From the NCBI GenBank assembly GCA_026545225.1, contig CM048845.1:125228533-125292532 (forward strand): a stretch of 64,000 bases of DNA. The letters are read 5' to 3'. This DNA is from Cornus controversa (taxonomy: Eukaryota > Streptophyta > Magnoliopsida > Cornales > Cornaceae). Positions 1 to 12,446 of this stretch are shown here, one piece after another (position 1 is the first letter of the stretch; the number at the start of each line of letters is the position of its first letter). The notes below the pieces were generated by a model. It made no database searches, was not told the DNA's origin, and was given only the letters and a program-made list of their open reading frames with translations. The position numbers and the translations under genes are program-made.

Positions 1-1050
1 ATAAGCAACCGAATCAGCATGTGAAAAGCCATACTTTTGAGGTGGCTTAAGGCCACACAAAGCCCATTTTTGGGTTAAAAGTTGCGACCCGGGCCTAGAC
101 AAAATTTGGGCCACAACATAACAGCTTCCATGGGAGTGCATTCTTTAGGGTTGTTATTTTTTGTGCTCCCAAAAATATAGAAAATAAATGCTTGTTAAAG
201 TTTGGAGCATCACTTGTCACATGTGGTAGACCTATATTTGGTCATCTCGTATTTGAGAAATATCAGCATTGTACTTTGCAGGCCTGTTGATTTATCGTTA
301 CTATTGTTTTCATTGGGTGTTGGGCATGGGTGGCATGCGGACTAGAGTATAAATTGGCAAAATTCATTAGGAGACATGCCCTACATATCAAAGGATTTCT
401 CCCTGTGCTCCTAGTTGGAATCCTATTATCCAACCTTCGCTTTCATCACCATGGGCTTTATTTAATTTTCATAGTTGCTCCTTGGATAATTTAAGCCAAT
501 CAAGTATCAAACAGGTATGAGAGATGATGAAATTCATGTTAGCTCATAGAGTGGCAAGGACACTTCATGTTTTCAGATTAAAGAGATGAAAGGACGAGAA
601 CTTTAGTGAAATTTGTTGAAGGTGACCATCAGAGTCTAAAGTCACCAGAACAATAATATGGGTGATATGTGGGATTATTATAGGCGATTGATCTCTTTAG
701 TTTCTTTGTTTGACTTTTTAGGAATTGTATATCAGCAAACTTATTTGCAAAATCTGGCTACTAAGGCTGCCTTGTTTTAAGAGATTTTGTTGGAGAATAT
801 GTGCCGTTTTTCTTTATTGGGTTATTCTTTTTTGTGGGACTAAATTTAACTTAATTCTTTCCTTTTATTTGTTCAATTATCTTGTTTTGTACCTTGGAGA
901 AATCCTATTCTTTATCAAACTGGTTTCACCTCTTTTAATATGATCTTTTGGTTCTCATAAAAAAGTTATCGCTTCTTGTTTCTTTCCGTAGCATGTTTAT
1001 GGTTCACATACTCTCTAATGCATCATTTTGATTTCATAATTTGACTATAG
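1..1050 (+). other. Intron sequence upstream of the NDUFAF7-like exons
   Basis: No exon of the methyltransferase could be recognised here. The family's SAM-binding glycine motif and its N-terminal half must lie left of the window, so this stretch is read as one intron or the end of one. It is T-rich and ends in a good acceptor (ttgactatag) at 1050. Confidence 0.5.
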
Positions 1051-2376
1051 AGAGCTTCTCGTGGCTGGTGTGAGAAAATGATAGATGTTGCAGAAGATTC
1101 ATCGTAAGGCTTCTAATCCAGTAGGTACATGTTAGCTTCTTGCAGAAATTTCTTCTACAGAAAATTGATTTTTCTTCTTTTTGTTTTACGTCTTTTTCTA
1201 GGTTTCGTCTTGTTCTATCTCCACAGCCTACGCCCGCAACTCTCTTTCTCATGAAGCGCTGCAAGTGGGCCGTGGCTGAAGAAATAGCTAAACTTGAACA
1301 CATTGAGGTTTGCCCCAAGGCAATGGAATTGACTCAAACAATTGCTAAAAGAATAAGTTCTGATGGAGGTGGGGCTCTCATAATTGATTACGGCCTAAAT
1401 GGAATAGTCTCAGATAGTCTTCAGGTCTGGTGCCACTGGCTCTGTTAATTATATGCTATTGTGCATTATTAGACTAGAGGTTCTGTTTGTTTTCTGTGTC
1501 TTTAAATAAATATACAGTAATATAACCACTTGCTCTTTGTTTCCTTTGGCTACTTATCCTTTTTTGTGGATTACACTGTCAATTTTTTCTATTGGATTAG
1601 AATTAATTTATGCATGCAAGGGTTTCAGGGTTCAATTTAGCAAATAAAATTAATGAAAAAGAAGAGAGACTGCTTTTTGGAAAAATATAGTTCTCAGGTT
1701 GCAGAACTCTCTCTCTAGCCAGTTTCTGCACCATCTGGTTGCAGAACTCCTTGTTCCTGTAGTGGCTTTAGATTAGAATGTGCTGTCTGTTCCTCCTAGG
1801 ACTTATAATTGACTTTTCTTTTCTTTTTCATGTTTAAATTATAATTTTCTTAAACAATAGTAAATGCTTGTAGGCAATTCGTAAACATAAGTTTGTCAAC
1901 ATGCTGGATAATCCTGGGTCTGCTGATCTCAGTGCATACATTGATTTTGCTGCTATCAGACACTCTGCTGAGGAAGTTTCAGGTCCATATTATTTGTGAT
2001 AGCTCTACTTTATCTCTTTATTTTTTTTATTTTTTTGGGAAAAAGAAACTACTGAACAGAAACAGTTGTAGATAATGTCAATATTGATTCCAAAATATTT
2101 GAAATTTTTGTAGAAGATGTGTCTGTCCATGGCCCGATCACCCAGTCTCAGTTTCTTGGTTCTCTTGGGATAAATTTTCGAGTTGAAGCACTGCTAGAAA
2201 ACTGCACTGAAGAGCAAGCTGAGTCTCTGAGGACAGGATACTGGCGTTTGGTGGGCGATGGTGAAGCCCCATTTTGGGAGGGACCTGATGAGCAGGCACC
2301 CATTGGGATGGGTACTCGATATTTGGCAATGGCTATTGTGAACAAGAAGCAAGGTATTCCAGTTCCATTTCAATAA
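1051..2376 (+). CDS. NDUFAF7: NDUFAF7-like mitochondrial protein arginine methyltransferase, 3' part
   Basis: Four exons are supported by GT-AG borders and phase: 1051-1103, 1202-1424, 1874-1982 and 2114-2376, ending in TAA. The translation contains RGWCEKMIDVAEDS, LSPQPTPATLFLMKRCKW, GGGALIIDYG, DNPGSADLSAYIDF, THE block ITQSQFLGSLGI and FWEGPDEQAPIGMGTRYLA, which follow plant NDUFAF7 (DUF185) proteins in order to the C-terminal PVPFQ. Members of this family sit in the mitochondrial matrix and dimethylate an arginine of the NDUFS2 subunit during complex I assembly; that role is known from the animal protein and inferred here. The 5' exons with the SAM motif lie outside the window, so the gene is cut by the edge and not necessarily broken. 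The reading frame stays open across all four exons, so this part looks functional. Confidence 0.88.
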
Positions 2377-3835
2377 AACTTGACAGAAAGATGGCATCGG
2401 GTAACATCTGATATTGTAAGCTTATGTACATGACTAATATATGTTTATATATGTCACTATTGAATTCTCCCCAAGCTTGGGTTTCTCCCGAAGTCTTCTC
2501 CATGCTACTTCTTAATCAGGGTTCAGCTTTTGCAATTTTGGGTAAAATTTTTCTCTAGTTTGATGTATTAGTCTCATGTTCTAAATGGTTGTAAACTAGC
2601 CGAGAGGTGAAGAAACAATGTCAATAATGAACTATATTCGACTGAATGCTATGTATGACCTCGTCTCATATTAACACACAATAACAAGAAATGGATTTTG
2701 GGTGTGATTCCAACAGAATTGTTATAATGCTCTTTTGCAATTTATTCTGTCGAAATGGATCAGTTATTTTATATGGTAAGAAGAAAATGAAAGGAAATTT
2801 AGGGATCATTTACTGCTAATCTATGTAATATTTTATTTCTTCTAAGAAAAATAAATGAAAGAATGAGAAGAAAACTATCAAGCTAGCTTATGAATATCAA
2901 GTTTTTAGCAACTTGGCCGTTCATCGTTTTTTCATCCATCCGCTCCACCTCGAGAAATAGAGTGATGATATATTATCGATATATCTCATTTATACCAAAT
3001 TAATCTCTGCTTAAGGTTCACATTGAATTTGACCTATTGAAAGCGGGGTCTCTCATGTGCTCATGTAATTATGAAAAATTCTTTTCAAAATGAAAAACTT
3101 AACCTACTTGGTGAAAGTAACTAATGTGTATTATTGATAAAAATAACATCATGGATACTTGTATGGATACGTCTATTGGTCACTTTCATTTCGTTCTTTA
3201 ATTATGCATACTTAACTCAGTTTAAGTACTCTATATATATATGTGTGAATATTTATCTATACACATATTATTATATATCATAGCCACAACTTGGCTCAAG
3301 TTGAGGCTCCTTTAGAGTTTAGAGGATCTTGGCAAGGTATCGAAGTAAGGGTAACGGAGATCTTTTGGCCTAAAAAAGCATTGGCTTTACATTTAATAGT
3401 TATATGTGCATGAATGACTTTCTTGATACTCTTACTGTGTACCCAAGAAAAGGGAAAGGAAAAGGGACCACATGGATTTGAATAGGTTAGTCATGTTGGT
3501 TGTGTGAGTGCAAAATCGTGCATCAAACGGTCAGGATTCAACTGAATAATTATTATATGGTTTTTTTTGTTTTTTTGTTTTACGTGTATCTCCTTTATGG
3601 GATGAGTGGGTGATATGTGCATGTGACATGATATGTCAAGGTGGCACATTGAAGCTCAATTCGGCCTTCATCAGAACCAGCCAACCAAGCGGGTATATGA
3701 TGAAATTGAACCATCCAATTTATGGGTGTTGCGTGAATAAATTCAGTGGAGGTGTTATTTATACATAATTAAGAGAGGTACTTTTGCTCTGAACATGAAC
3801 TTCAACAAATAAATGTGGTGGGATTGTTAGACTAA
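2377..3835. other. Intergenic, no gene seen
   Basis: The first few hundred bases are probably the 3' UTR of the NDUFAF7-like gene. The rest is AT-rich, with short TA runs near 3229-3244 and no open frame resembling a known family. Confidence 0.5.
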
Positions 3836-3955
3836 GGAAACAGAGTGGGTACCACCAGTAGTGTGGGAGCCACATACTACAACATAACTTTATACTTGTA
3901 ACCAACCGATATCATAAAATTGGCAAGACCATTTTCTCACAAATACTAAAATTTG
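3836..3955 (+). repeat. Direct duplication upstream of the NPF gene, copy 1
   Basis: About 120 bases (cagagtgggtaccaccagta ... aacataactttatac ... caagaccattttctcac) recur at 5031-5160 in the same orientation with moderate divergence and a few indels. The copies bracket the hAT-like element at 4001-4647. Confidence 0.6.
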
Positions 3956-4000
3956 TGGTTTTTTTTTTTTTTAATGTATCACGGTAACCCCTCTAGTTTG

Positions 4001-4647
4001 CACCTTTGTAATGCGAATTCGATTTGATTTGTGTTGATTTGTGTAGATGAGATCAGATTAGATTTTCAGTCCAATGACTCGTTTGTGAATTCATAAAATA
4101 AAAATTTATAATTCATGGATCGAATTACAGATTAGGGTTTCAAAAATCCGATCCAATCCATAAATTCGATTCGTGATGATCCATTACAATATATCATATT
4201 TATATATCACTCTTTTGTTCACTAGTTTGACATTCTAATGACTAGTTGGGCTACTGTTTTCTTTTGTTGGTATTAGATCATTTATGAATCATTTTGTTGG
4301 TTGACATTCTAACGACTGGCGCTATTATTTTATTGGTTAATGATCATTTTATTGTCGATGTTGGATGCTGGTTTGGCTAAGAATTTGAAATTGGTTATAT
4401 TTAAATCATCATTCTAAATTACAGATTGGGCCATGGTTAAAAAATTAGTACTGGACTATTGTTAAATAATAATAATATTGGACTGTTTAGAACAAGTTTA
4501 ATCCGTAAATTCAATTCAATGTTTCATAGATTGGATTAGATCAAATCGGATTAAGCCTTTTCGCAGATCGGATCGGATTCTATTTTTACCAATCCGTAGA
4601 GTGTGGATCGAATTTAGATTAATGCCTAATCCGAACCGTGGTCACCT
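4001..4647. mobile_element. Degenerate hAT-type MITE flanked by CTAGTTTG
   Basis: The segment is full of short 'ATCCGATCC'-type motifs and ends in ccgtggtcacct. It is flanked by an exact 8-bp direct repeat CTAGTTTG (3993-4000 and 4648-4655), the target size made by hAT transposases. Its right end nearly matches the right end of the better preserved element at 51064-51607, which suggests one family. The left terminus does not show the expected TIR, so it is mutated or truncated. No transposase is encoded. Confidence 0.5.
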
Positions 4648-5030
4648 CTAGTTTGTAACAAACACTCATGTCGTCAGTTGAGTTAACGATCAGTTGTGGT
4701 CAACACTAACATGGCCAATTTTTAAGCATTATATGACAAATATGTTCTTTAAAATTTCTGTTAAGACATTTTTGTCCAATGCATCACGGGCAAAATACAA
4801 TTATACCCCTGATTAAAGTAAATCAAAGAGAGGGTATAAAAATAAAGACATAAAGAGTAATTTCACGTACTCCGTTAAAAGACACTAACATTGATCCCTT
4901 AGAAAGAGTAACTATAATATGTCAAAACACAAAAAAAAAATGAGTGTAATAAACTCTAATTAGAGGCCAGATAGGTCTAATATACCCTTAAACACAAAGG
5001 TCTTGGCTGAATGCATATTGCAGGATTTAA

Positions 5031-5160
5031 CAAAACAGAGTGGGTAACACCAGTAGTGGTGGGACTTGGGAAGCCCATACTGCAACATAACTTTATACAC
5101 ACACACACGACATAATTACTTTGGCCAAGACTCTTTTCTCAACAACTGATAAAATACTGA
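5031..5160 (+). repeat. Direct duplication upstream of the NPF gene, copy 2
   Basis: Second copy of the 3836-3955 repeat, with a longer CA run (5098-5108) after the shared aacataactttatac. It lies about 0.8 kb before the NPF start codon. Confidence 0.6.
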
Positions 5161-5165
5161 AACAA

Positions 5166-5948
5166 AATGTCTTGGCTATTTTACCCTCGGTGGAATGCAA
5201 ATTGCAGGGTTGAAATGGATGTATGTCTTCCACTAACCACTACTAATCTACTACATAAGTAGCCAAATACAGAAAGATTGGTTACCCAAATTTTATAAAG
5301 CTTGTATTATTATCATTCAGACACTTTACCAGTACTTGCCAGAGAGTGTCCACTAAGGCAGGGCTCTTAGCTAGCTATGCAGTTTTAGTGTATACTGTAT
5401 AGCTTTTTTTCTTTGCCAAACTTTTCAATAGTCCCTCTTTCCTTTGTAACTTTCTAATAGCCAATACACATTTCATCTACACACATTGTCACATTTAACC
5501 AGATAGACACTAACAAATCACATCCCTATATAATGGATATTTTTCTTATCTATCTATTTACATATTAATTCTTGTGTGTGATGATAATCATGTACACCTA
5601 CCAAAATTTAATTCTTTTTTCCCTTTCAACTTCTCAATTAGATGAAGATGGTTAACTTTTTGAGCAATTTCAAGAACTCTAGTTCGAATACTCAATAGGT
5701 GTCACAAGTTGGATAGCCAAGAGCTAGCCTTACCCAAGGAAAAGTGATGGGTTAGGGAACTTTTATCTTTGAATAGAAACAACAACATTGAAAGAAAAAA
5801 CATTTTCAAATGGGGCTATTATTGAAAGAGAACCTTTGAGACAGTGTCACCCTTCTCACCATTGTATATTAGTAGTGTCTCTGTATATAACACCTACCCC
5901 AGAAAAAACACAAGGCAAAAGAGGTCACACAATTCCTTGGGGACAACC
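5166..5948 (+). promoter_or_regulatory. Presumed promoter and 5' leader of the NPF gene
   Basis: No gene is seen. A TATA-like ctatataatgg lies near 5526-5536 and the sequence before the ATG is A-rich. The transcription start cannot be fixed from sequence alone. Confidence 0.3.
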
Positions 5949-8498
5949 ATGGAGGAAGAGAGAATTGCTTCATCTGATGAACCAGTCATCAAATATAGAG
6001 GAGTCAAGGCCATGCCATTCATCATAGGTGAGAGAGAGAGAGATTTATTTGATTTACAAGTATGCATCTTTTTTTTTCCCACCTAACCAACCTAAAAACA
6101 TTGCAGGAAATGAGACCTTTGAGAAGCTTGGGACAATAGGAACTTCATCAAACTTGATGGTTTATCTAACCACAGTGTTCAACATGAAGAGTGTCACGGC
6201 TGCAACGGTTATCAACATTTTCCATGGCACCACAAACATGGCAACCTTGCTTGGAGCCTTCCTCTCTGATTCATATCTGGGACGCTTTAAAACTTTGGCT
6301 TTCGCTTCCATGTCCTCTTTCTTGGTATTCTACTACAACCCTTTTTGGAAATTCAGTATGTTTTTCAGCTCAAAATATGCTAAGTCAACCTGCAGGCTCT
6401 TAGTACTCGAAATATGCAAGACCTTTTTGTTTCCTATACTATGTATTTTCCTTGTGATCTCACAATTTTGTTTCTATATGTAATGTTGTGCATAAGGTAA
6501 GAAGTACCACATCTATCACTTGGCTATCAGAACTCAAGCCTATTGTTCTCTCTCTCTCTCAATCTGAAACATTTTTTTATTGCAAATGGATGGAGCCCTT
6601 AAGAATGAAATCAACAACACAACAATGTGATTTTTTTTTTTTTTTTATGATCACAGAACAGTACTCTGGGGAGTATTGCAACTTCTGTGTCTTCTTTAAT
6701 TTCAATTCTCATAAAAGATATAAATAGCCATCAATTCAAAGTCGAGTGTCACATTCATATATGTCATTTTGCAAGTTCTCAAATTAATGTTATCAGGAAT
6801 TAAATTTTTGAGTAGATAATTTTTGGCATTAGCTATATTTATACGTAACTCATCTCATTTTTTTTGGGTACAAGGGGTTGACAGTGATAATGCTAACTGC
6901 AGCAATCTCCAAACTGCATCCACCATATTGTGACACAAAACATATTGACACATGTGTTGGTCCCTCAACTTGGCAATTGTTCATCCTAATAACCGGTTTT
7001 AGCTTTCTGATAATCGGAGCTGGAGGAATCAGGCCATGTAACCTAGCTTTTGGGGCCGACCAGTTCAATCCGGCAACTGAATCCGGCAAAAGGGGCATCA
7101 ACAGCTTCTTCAATTGGTACTACTTCACCTTCACATTCGGCGTGATGGTGTCAGTTACATTCATAGTGTATGTGCAAATTGAAGTGAGCTGGGCAATTGG
7201 TTTGGCCATTCCAACATGCCTCATGTTCATATCGTGTGCACTTTTCTTTTCGGGTTCAAGATTATACGTTAAAGTGAAACCTGAGGGAAGCCCTTTGACT
7301 AGTGTGGCACAGGTGGTGGTTGCAGCCATCAAAAAGAGACGGTTAAAGCTGCCAGATCATCCTTCTCTCTGTCTTTTCAACCATATTCCCTCTAATTCTA
7401 TCAACTCCAAACTTCCTCACACAAATCAGTTCAGGTGAGACTACTCTACATATATATATATATATATGAATTAACATATGTGCTTGCATGACTTGTATGA
7501 GTGTCATTCAGAAAATATGTACGCCTAGTAATTATGTATGCTGAATTGTTTAATAATAATTCAATTGTTGAATGTTGACACTGAATGATCAATGCATTAG
7601 GTTCCTAGATAAATCTGCAATTCTAAGTGGTGAAGACCAGATTAAGTCTGATGGATCGGCTATCAATCCATGGAGACTCTGCAGCATACAACAAGTTGAG
7701 GAAGTAAAATGTGTAATGAGAGTGATTCCAATATGGGCATCAGCCATAATCTACTATGTCGCGCTGGTCCAACAAAACACCTATGCAGTTTTTCAAGCTC
7801 TTCAATCAGACAGACACCTAGGTAGCAATTTTAAGGTACCAGCAGCATCTTATGTAGTAATCACAATGCTAACTCTCACCGTCTGGATTCCCATCTATGA
7901 CCGGATTTTGGTTCCTTCTCTTCGGAACATAACTGGCAAAGAAGGAGGAATTACACTTCTCCAGAGAATGGGTATTGGAATTGGTCTCTCAGTGTGTACT
8001 ATGCTTGTCTCTGCCTTGGTTGAACAGAGAAGAAAACACATTGCGCTTACAGGGCCAACACTAGGCATTTCACCGAGAGGAGGTGCTATATCATCCATGT
8101 CTGCATTGTGGCTCATTCCTCAACTTGCACTTGCTGGACTAACTGAAGGTTTCAATTCCATAGGCCAGATTGAGTTTTATTACAAGCAGTTCCCGGAGAA
8201 CATGAGAAGCATCGCGGGGTCTTTCTTCTTCTGTGGCATGGCTTGTGCGAGTTATCTGAGTGGGTTTCTGGTCTCTGTTGTGCACCGGGTCACTGATGGG
8301 GCTCGGACCGGGGAATGGTTGCCGGAGGATCTTAACAAGGGGAAGCTGGATTACTTCTATTATATGATTGCCGGTATGGGAGTCCTCAATTTTGGCTACT
8401 TTTTGGTGTGTGCTAGGTGGTACAGATATAAGGGTGTTGGTGGTAACATCTTTGAGGTGGCCATGGAAACAAAGCAATCTGAGAAGAATCTTGTTTGA
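5949..8498 (+). CDS. NRT1/PTR family (NPF2 clade, NPF2.10/2.11-like) transporter
   Basis: Four exons, 5949-6027, 6107-6324, 6875-7434 and 7601-8498, join in phase to 584 codons plus TGA, the normal length for a 12-helix plant NPF carrier. The start is chosen because [15 protein letters not shown] follows within 30 residues, as in relatives. Visible signatures are the proton-coupling ExxEK motif (E29-TFE-K33), [32 protein letters not shown] after the fourth helix, and [30 protein letters not shown] near the C-terminal bundle in the usual order. NPF proteins are plasma-membrane proton symporters of nitrate, peptides, hormones or glycosides. Motif spacing and wording fit the NPF2.10/NPF2.11 group, which in Brassicales imports glucosinolates; substrate here is unknown. 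The gene is convergent with the H+-ATPase gene. No frameshift or lost motif was seen. Confidence 0.93.
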
Positions 8499-8974
8499 AT
8501 CTGTAACTTTGCATGGAATCATGCTAAAGAAATTATATGAACTACTCCTAGCTCAGATATATAGGAAGGTAGAGAATGCTCATATTCAGAGTAAGAAGCA
8601 TGTAGTAGTATTTCTTCCAAGTTATTGTGTGGCAAAGTTTGTATGTGCTTCGTTTCTGAAATTATAACATGGCCTAAATTTACCCGTGCTTCATTGGGCT
8701 CTTGTCCCCCCAATACCCAACCCAAACTCTTAAAAGGGTCATCTCCATGCAGATGGATAAGCTTACTACCGGACAAACAAGCCTTGCATCTCGAAGTATT
8801 GACTCTTGAGTAACGAGAAGCACTAGGACTATAGAGTGGGGGCCTAGTGGGTCACATTACTATAATGGGTGGCCCCATTACTATAGTGGGTTCCTCTATT
8901 CGTTACCAGCCCATATGTGCACTTGCCCATCACTCTCCCACACTGGTAGTGCATTAAATGACTATACAGACCAT

Positions 8975-9006
<32 letters not shown>

Positions 9007-9177
9007 AATCTTATATTTTTATTTTCTTTGCTTTCCCACATCACTCTGCACTAAAGGGCCCAAGGCTAGTATATGTATATAATATATTGGGTTTTTTTTT
9101 TAATCATGTAATTACAATGGCGTTAAGGGATTGAGCCACGTGACATAAAAAGTCACACAGAGTGCACAAGGCTTTTG
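8499..9177. other. NPF 3' flank with TA microsatellite
   Basis: Probably 3' UTR, then intergenic. A TA run occupies about 8981-9006. The short palindromic ccattactatagtggg segments near 8857-8891 are repeated. No gene is seen. Confidence 0.4.
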
Positions 9178-9182
9178 CTTGA

Positions 9183-9375
9183 ATGGATTTAAAGGAGGTA
9201 AATGTATGCAAGCTTACTTTTATTTTTTGGAAAAACTTCTCTCAAATCTCAAACCCGTCCTTTGGACAAGAATACTTCCCTTGAGTAAGTTTGAAAGAGG
9301 TAAATGTCGACAAGCTTACCTCCATTTTTTGGAGAGGCTACTCTCACCTGCCCTTAAGACAAGAACACTTCCCAT
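9183..9375 (+). repeat. Two-copy imperfect tandem repeat
   Basis: Two units of about 100 bases share aggtaaatgt, caagcttac, ttttttgga, ctctca and gacaagaa-acttccc in the same order (about 9195-9280 and 9298-9375). It lies immediately before the LTR element at 9483. No coding sense. Confidence 0.5.
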
Positions 9376-9482
9376 CACATCAAGGTGACAACCAATTCTT
9401 TTTATGCAAACAAAGAATGTGCAGGGGTGCTTGTGTGGAGAAATTATTATATATCATGGAAATTCTGTGTATTAGAGAATCC

Positions 9483-9998
9483 TGTTAGATTTGTGGCTCA
9501 AATTCAGTTGCGGTAGTTTTCTTTTCCGTTTTGGAAGCTTGAAGACTTGGGAAGGAAGTTGTATACATCTATTTTAGAGTTCTAATTGATTTGGTAAATT
9601 CTTGTTAGACAAGGTATGAGAATCCTTGTTCAAGAAGAAATGAGTTTGGAGATTCAAGTAGGGTTAAAGGAAAAGAGAGAGAAAGAGAAAAGATGTAAGT
9701 GGTTGGTGAATGTTGTGAGGAGAGGAGAGGGTATATGTAATTCCGGAGGGAAGATGCCAAGAGAGAGTGAAAGAGTGTGTGGTAGGCATGCTTTCTGCGT
9801 ATTGTATATTATCTTCTCAATTATAGTGAAATATCTCTCTCTCCATGGACGTAACTCTAAAGTTGGGTGAACCATATAAAATATTGTGTTGTACGTAGAT
9901 GTGTTTGATTTTTATTTTCATATATATATGTTTGTATGATTGTTTATGTGATGATATACTTCTATTTGTGCCGAAAAAAGGGGGATTAATTCCCAACA
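9483..9998 (+). repeat. 5' LTR of the 9.5 kb element
   Basis: 516 bases, TG...CA ends, followed by the primer-binding site at 10001. It aligns nearly full length with 10456-10990. Confidence 0.85.
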
Positions 9999-10455
9999 AC
10001 TGGTATCAAAGCCAATGGTGGGTCAGAGCCTATAGTTGGTCCTGAAGATAGAATCGAAGATTGGTGGTGTGCCAAAGTAGAATGTTGATCGTAAAGACTT
10101 ATGGAGATAAAATCAAAGCTGATAAAGACACGAGAATGATGACAGTGTGATACCCATGAGGAACAAGTCTTGGGACAAGTCGAAGGATACTCGTTTCCAA
10201 GATGGGGCAAAATAATGGTATGAAGAAGGGAGGTTTGCTATTTTCGGCCCAGAAAAGCAGTGAATGAGAAAAGGAGAGGGTGTGGGGGTAGAGATAATGA
10301 TGATAAGGATGACGATTGATTGGTGGGTTGTCATGCATGAGCAATTGAACACCAATGGGGATGATATGATCGAGTTCGGTTCGAGGTGGAGGAATCTTCA
10401 GTCAAGGTGGAGCTATAGAGGAGCGCGTTGATATAATTTGAGTCAAGGTCGAGAT

Positions 10456-10990
10456 TGTTAGGTGTGTAGCTCAAATTCAGTTGTGACAGTTTCCTTTTCT
10501 GTTTTGGAAGCCTGAAGACTTGTGGAGCAAGGCTGAAGACTTTGGAAGAAAGTTGTATACATCTATTTTAGAGTTCTGATTGATTTGGTAAATTCTTGTT
10601 AGACAAGGTATGAGAATCCTTGTTCAAGAAGAAATGAGTTTGGAGATTCAAGTAGGGTTAAAGGAAAAGAGAGAGAGAGAAAAGATGTAAGTGGTTGGTG
10701 AGTGTTGTGAGGAGAGGAGATGGTATATGTAATTCTGGAGGAAAGATGCCAAGAGAGAGTGAAAGAATGTGTGGTAGGCATGCTTTCCGCTTGTTGTATA
10801 TTATCTTCTCAATTATAGTGAAATATCTCTCTCTCCGTGGACGTAACCCTAAAGTTGAGTGAACCATGTAAAATATTGTGTTGTATGTAGATGTGTTTGA
10901 TTTTTATCTCCATATATATATGCTTATATGATTGTTTATGTGATGATATATTTCTGTTTGTGCCAAAAGAAAGGGGATTAATTCCCAACA
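10456..10990 (+). repeat. 3' LTR of the 9.5 kb element
   Basis: 535 bases, TG...CA ends, followed by the AATCC target copy. It carries an extra stretch near 10515-10540 that the 5' LTR lacks. Confidence 0.85.
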
Positions 10991-11078
10991 AATCCCACCA
11001 CTAATAACACTCTATGTTTTATGATTTCCTATAATAATGAAAAATGGTGTTTTATCACTTGTGGGATTCCTACATTTA

Positions 11079-11531
11079 GGCTCTGTTTGGATAGACACGA
11101 GAGAAAAGAAAGAAAAGAATAACATTAGTTATGAGAGAAAAAAAACGAGGTGATAACAACAAATTTTATTCATGTTTAGATAAATATGAGAGAAAAAAAA
11201 AGGAGAATATAATATTTTTGTTTGGATAAGATATGAAAGAGAAATGATAATGACCAAATTACTATTATATTCTTTTATATTTATGGGACATGGGTGGAAT
11301 AACAATTTTCTTTCTAATTGTTAAAGACAATTTTGGAATTACGAAATGATGACTTAAATACTATCATTTCCCTCCTAATCTTCTTATTTTTGGGAGGATA
11401 AGATATGAGGGATAACTATCCCTCCTTATCATTTTTTTTCTTTTAATGATGTCTATCCAAACACAATATAGCCTATTCTCTCATTTCTTTTCTCTCCTTA
11501 TCCTTCCAAATCCCTCGATCCAAACGGAGCC
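11079..11531. mobile_element. Tourist/Harbinger-type MITE
   Basis: Terminal inverted repeats GGCTCTGTTTGGAT and ATCCAAACGGAGCC bound a 453-base non-coding segment. Both sides have the trinucleotide TTA (11076-11078 and 11532-11534), the 3-bp target typical of PIF/Harbinger elements. It lies between the LTR element and the end of the H+-ATPase gene. Confidence 0.8.
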
Positions 11532-11534
11532 TTA

Positions 11535-12446
11535 AGAAATCCGGGATATTGTAGAATTACTCACTTGTATGTTCGTTTCATCCGCCTTTCTAAATTTCTG
11601 ACTATTGAACTCATTTATATACAACAATCACCTAGCCTTTTTTCAATTACTTTGGGTCTCAATACGTGAATGATTCTTATATTTCTGTTCCGCTCTATTT
11701 TCATCTTACAATATTCAAAGTACAGCTAGAAAAAATGACATGATTCTCATATCAATTTTTTTGCCATTAATTCTCGAGTTGTTGAAGGCTAGCTTTAGCA
11801 AAAAAAAAAATCAGGATTTTATTCTTTCTGATCACAATATAGAGATGGTTTCTGGGTACAAACCAAAGTACCAAACTGAAAAAAAATTAGTCAGGTGAGG
11901 GAAAAAAAATAACAAATAACACTGTACCAGACCCCGAACAATGCTTGAAAAACAACTTTCTAAATTAAGCATTAAAAGCCGAATGACCAAGCAACTATGA
12001 TATATATCACGAGACAAACACCACATCACAAACTCTACAGGGCAGGAACGACATCTAATGTATACACAAGCATATTAAAGGATTAAAGTTGTAAAGAACC
12101 AAAGGAAAAAATGATATCAGCTAGTGACCAACTGAGAAAAAGTTTCGAGGCATAAAAGCCAAGTCATGGTCATTGTCATTCCAGCATGTCTTTTTTGTAC
12201 CATAACGGGGCATGCAGCTGTGATATTAATCGGAGAAGTTGGGAAGGTGGGAGAGAGGATTTGGAGCAGCAACCAAAGATGCTGACAATATGACAACAAT
12301 CCATGGTGAACATACAAAATAGTTCTCTTAAGAGGGTAACTAGAAGGACGCCGCTAGGTTGCAATAATAGGATCTGAAACTAAAGGTCTTTACACCAGGC
12401 ACCAGCTGAAGTATGTACCACTTGGAAGGACAATGCATCATCTCCC
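11535..12446 (-). other. 3' flank and likely 3' UTR of the H+-ATPase gene
   Basis: The part next to the stop codon is presumed 3' UTR. The remaining sequence shows no gene. Open frames here are short and unlike any family. Confidence 0.4.

Larger units (their letters stand above)
9483..10990 (+). mobile_element. Short non-autonomous LTR retrotransposon
   Basis: Two direct LTRs, 9483-9998 and 10456-10990, both begin TGTTAG and end CCCAACA. A primer-binding site TGGTATCA (10001) follows the left LTR after two bases, matching the 3' end of initiator Met tRNA. The element is flanked by an exact 5-bp target duplication AATCC (9478-9482 and 10991-10995). The internal part (9999-10455, 457 bases) has no gag or pol sense, so movement would need proteins supplied by a relative. 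LTR style is copia-like, which is an inference. The LTRs differ by scattered substitutions and one about 20-base indel, so insertion is not very recent. Confidence 0.88.

Noticed and set aside
6028-6483. 151-residue plus-strand frame over NPF exon 2
   Set aside because: It includes intron 1 before 6107 and intron 2 after 6324. The tail [14 protein letters not shown] is intron translation.
10001-10020. tRNA fragment at tggtatcaaagcc
   Set aside because: It is the retrotransposon primer-binding site and has no tRNA body around it.
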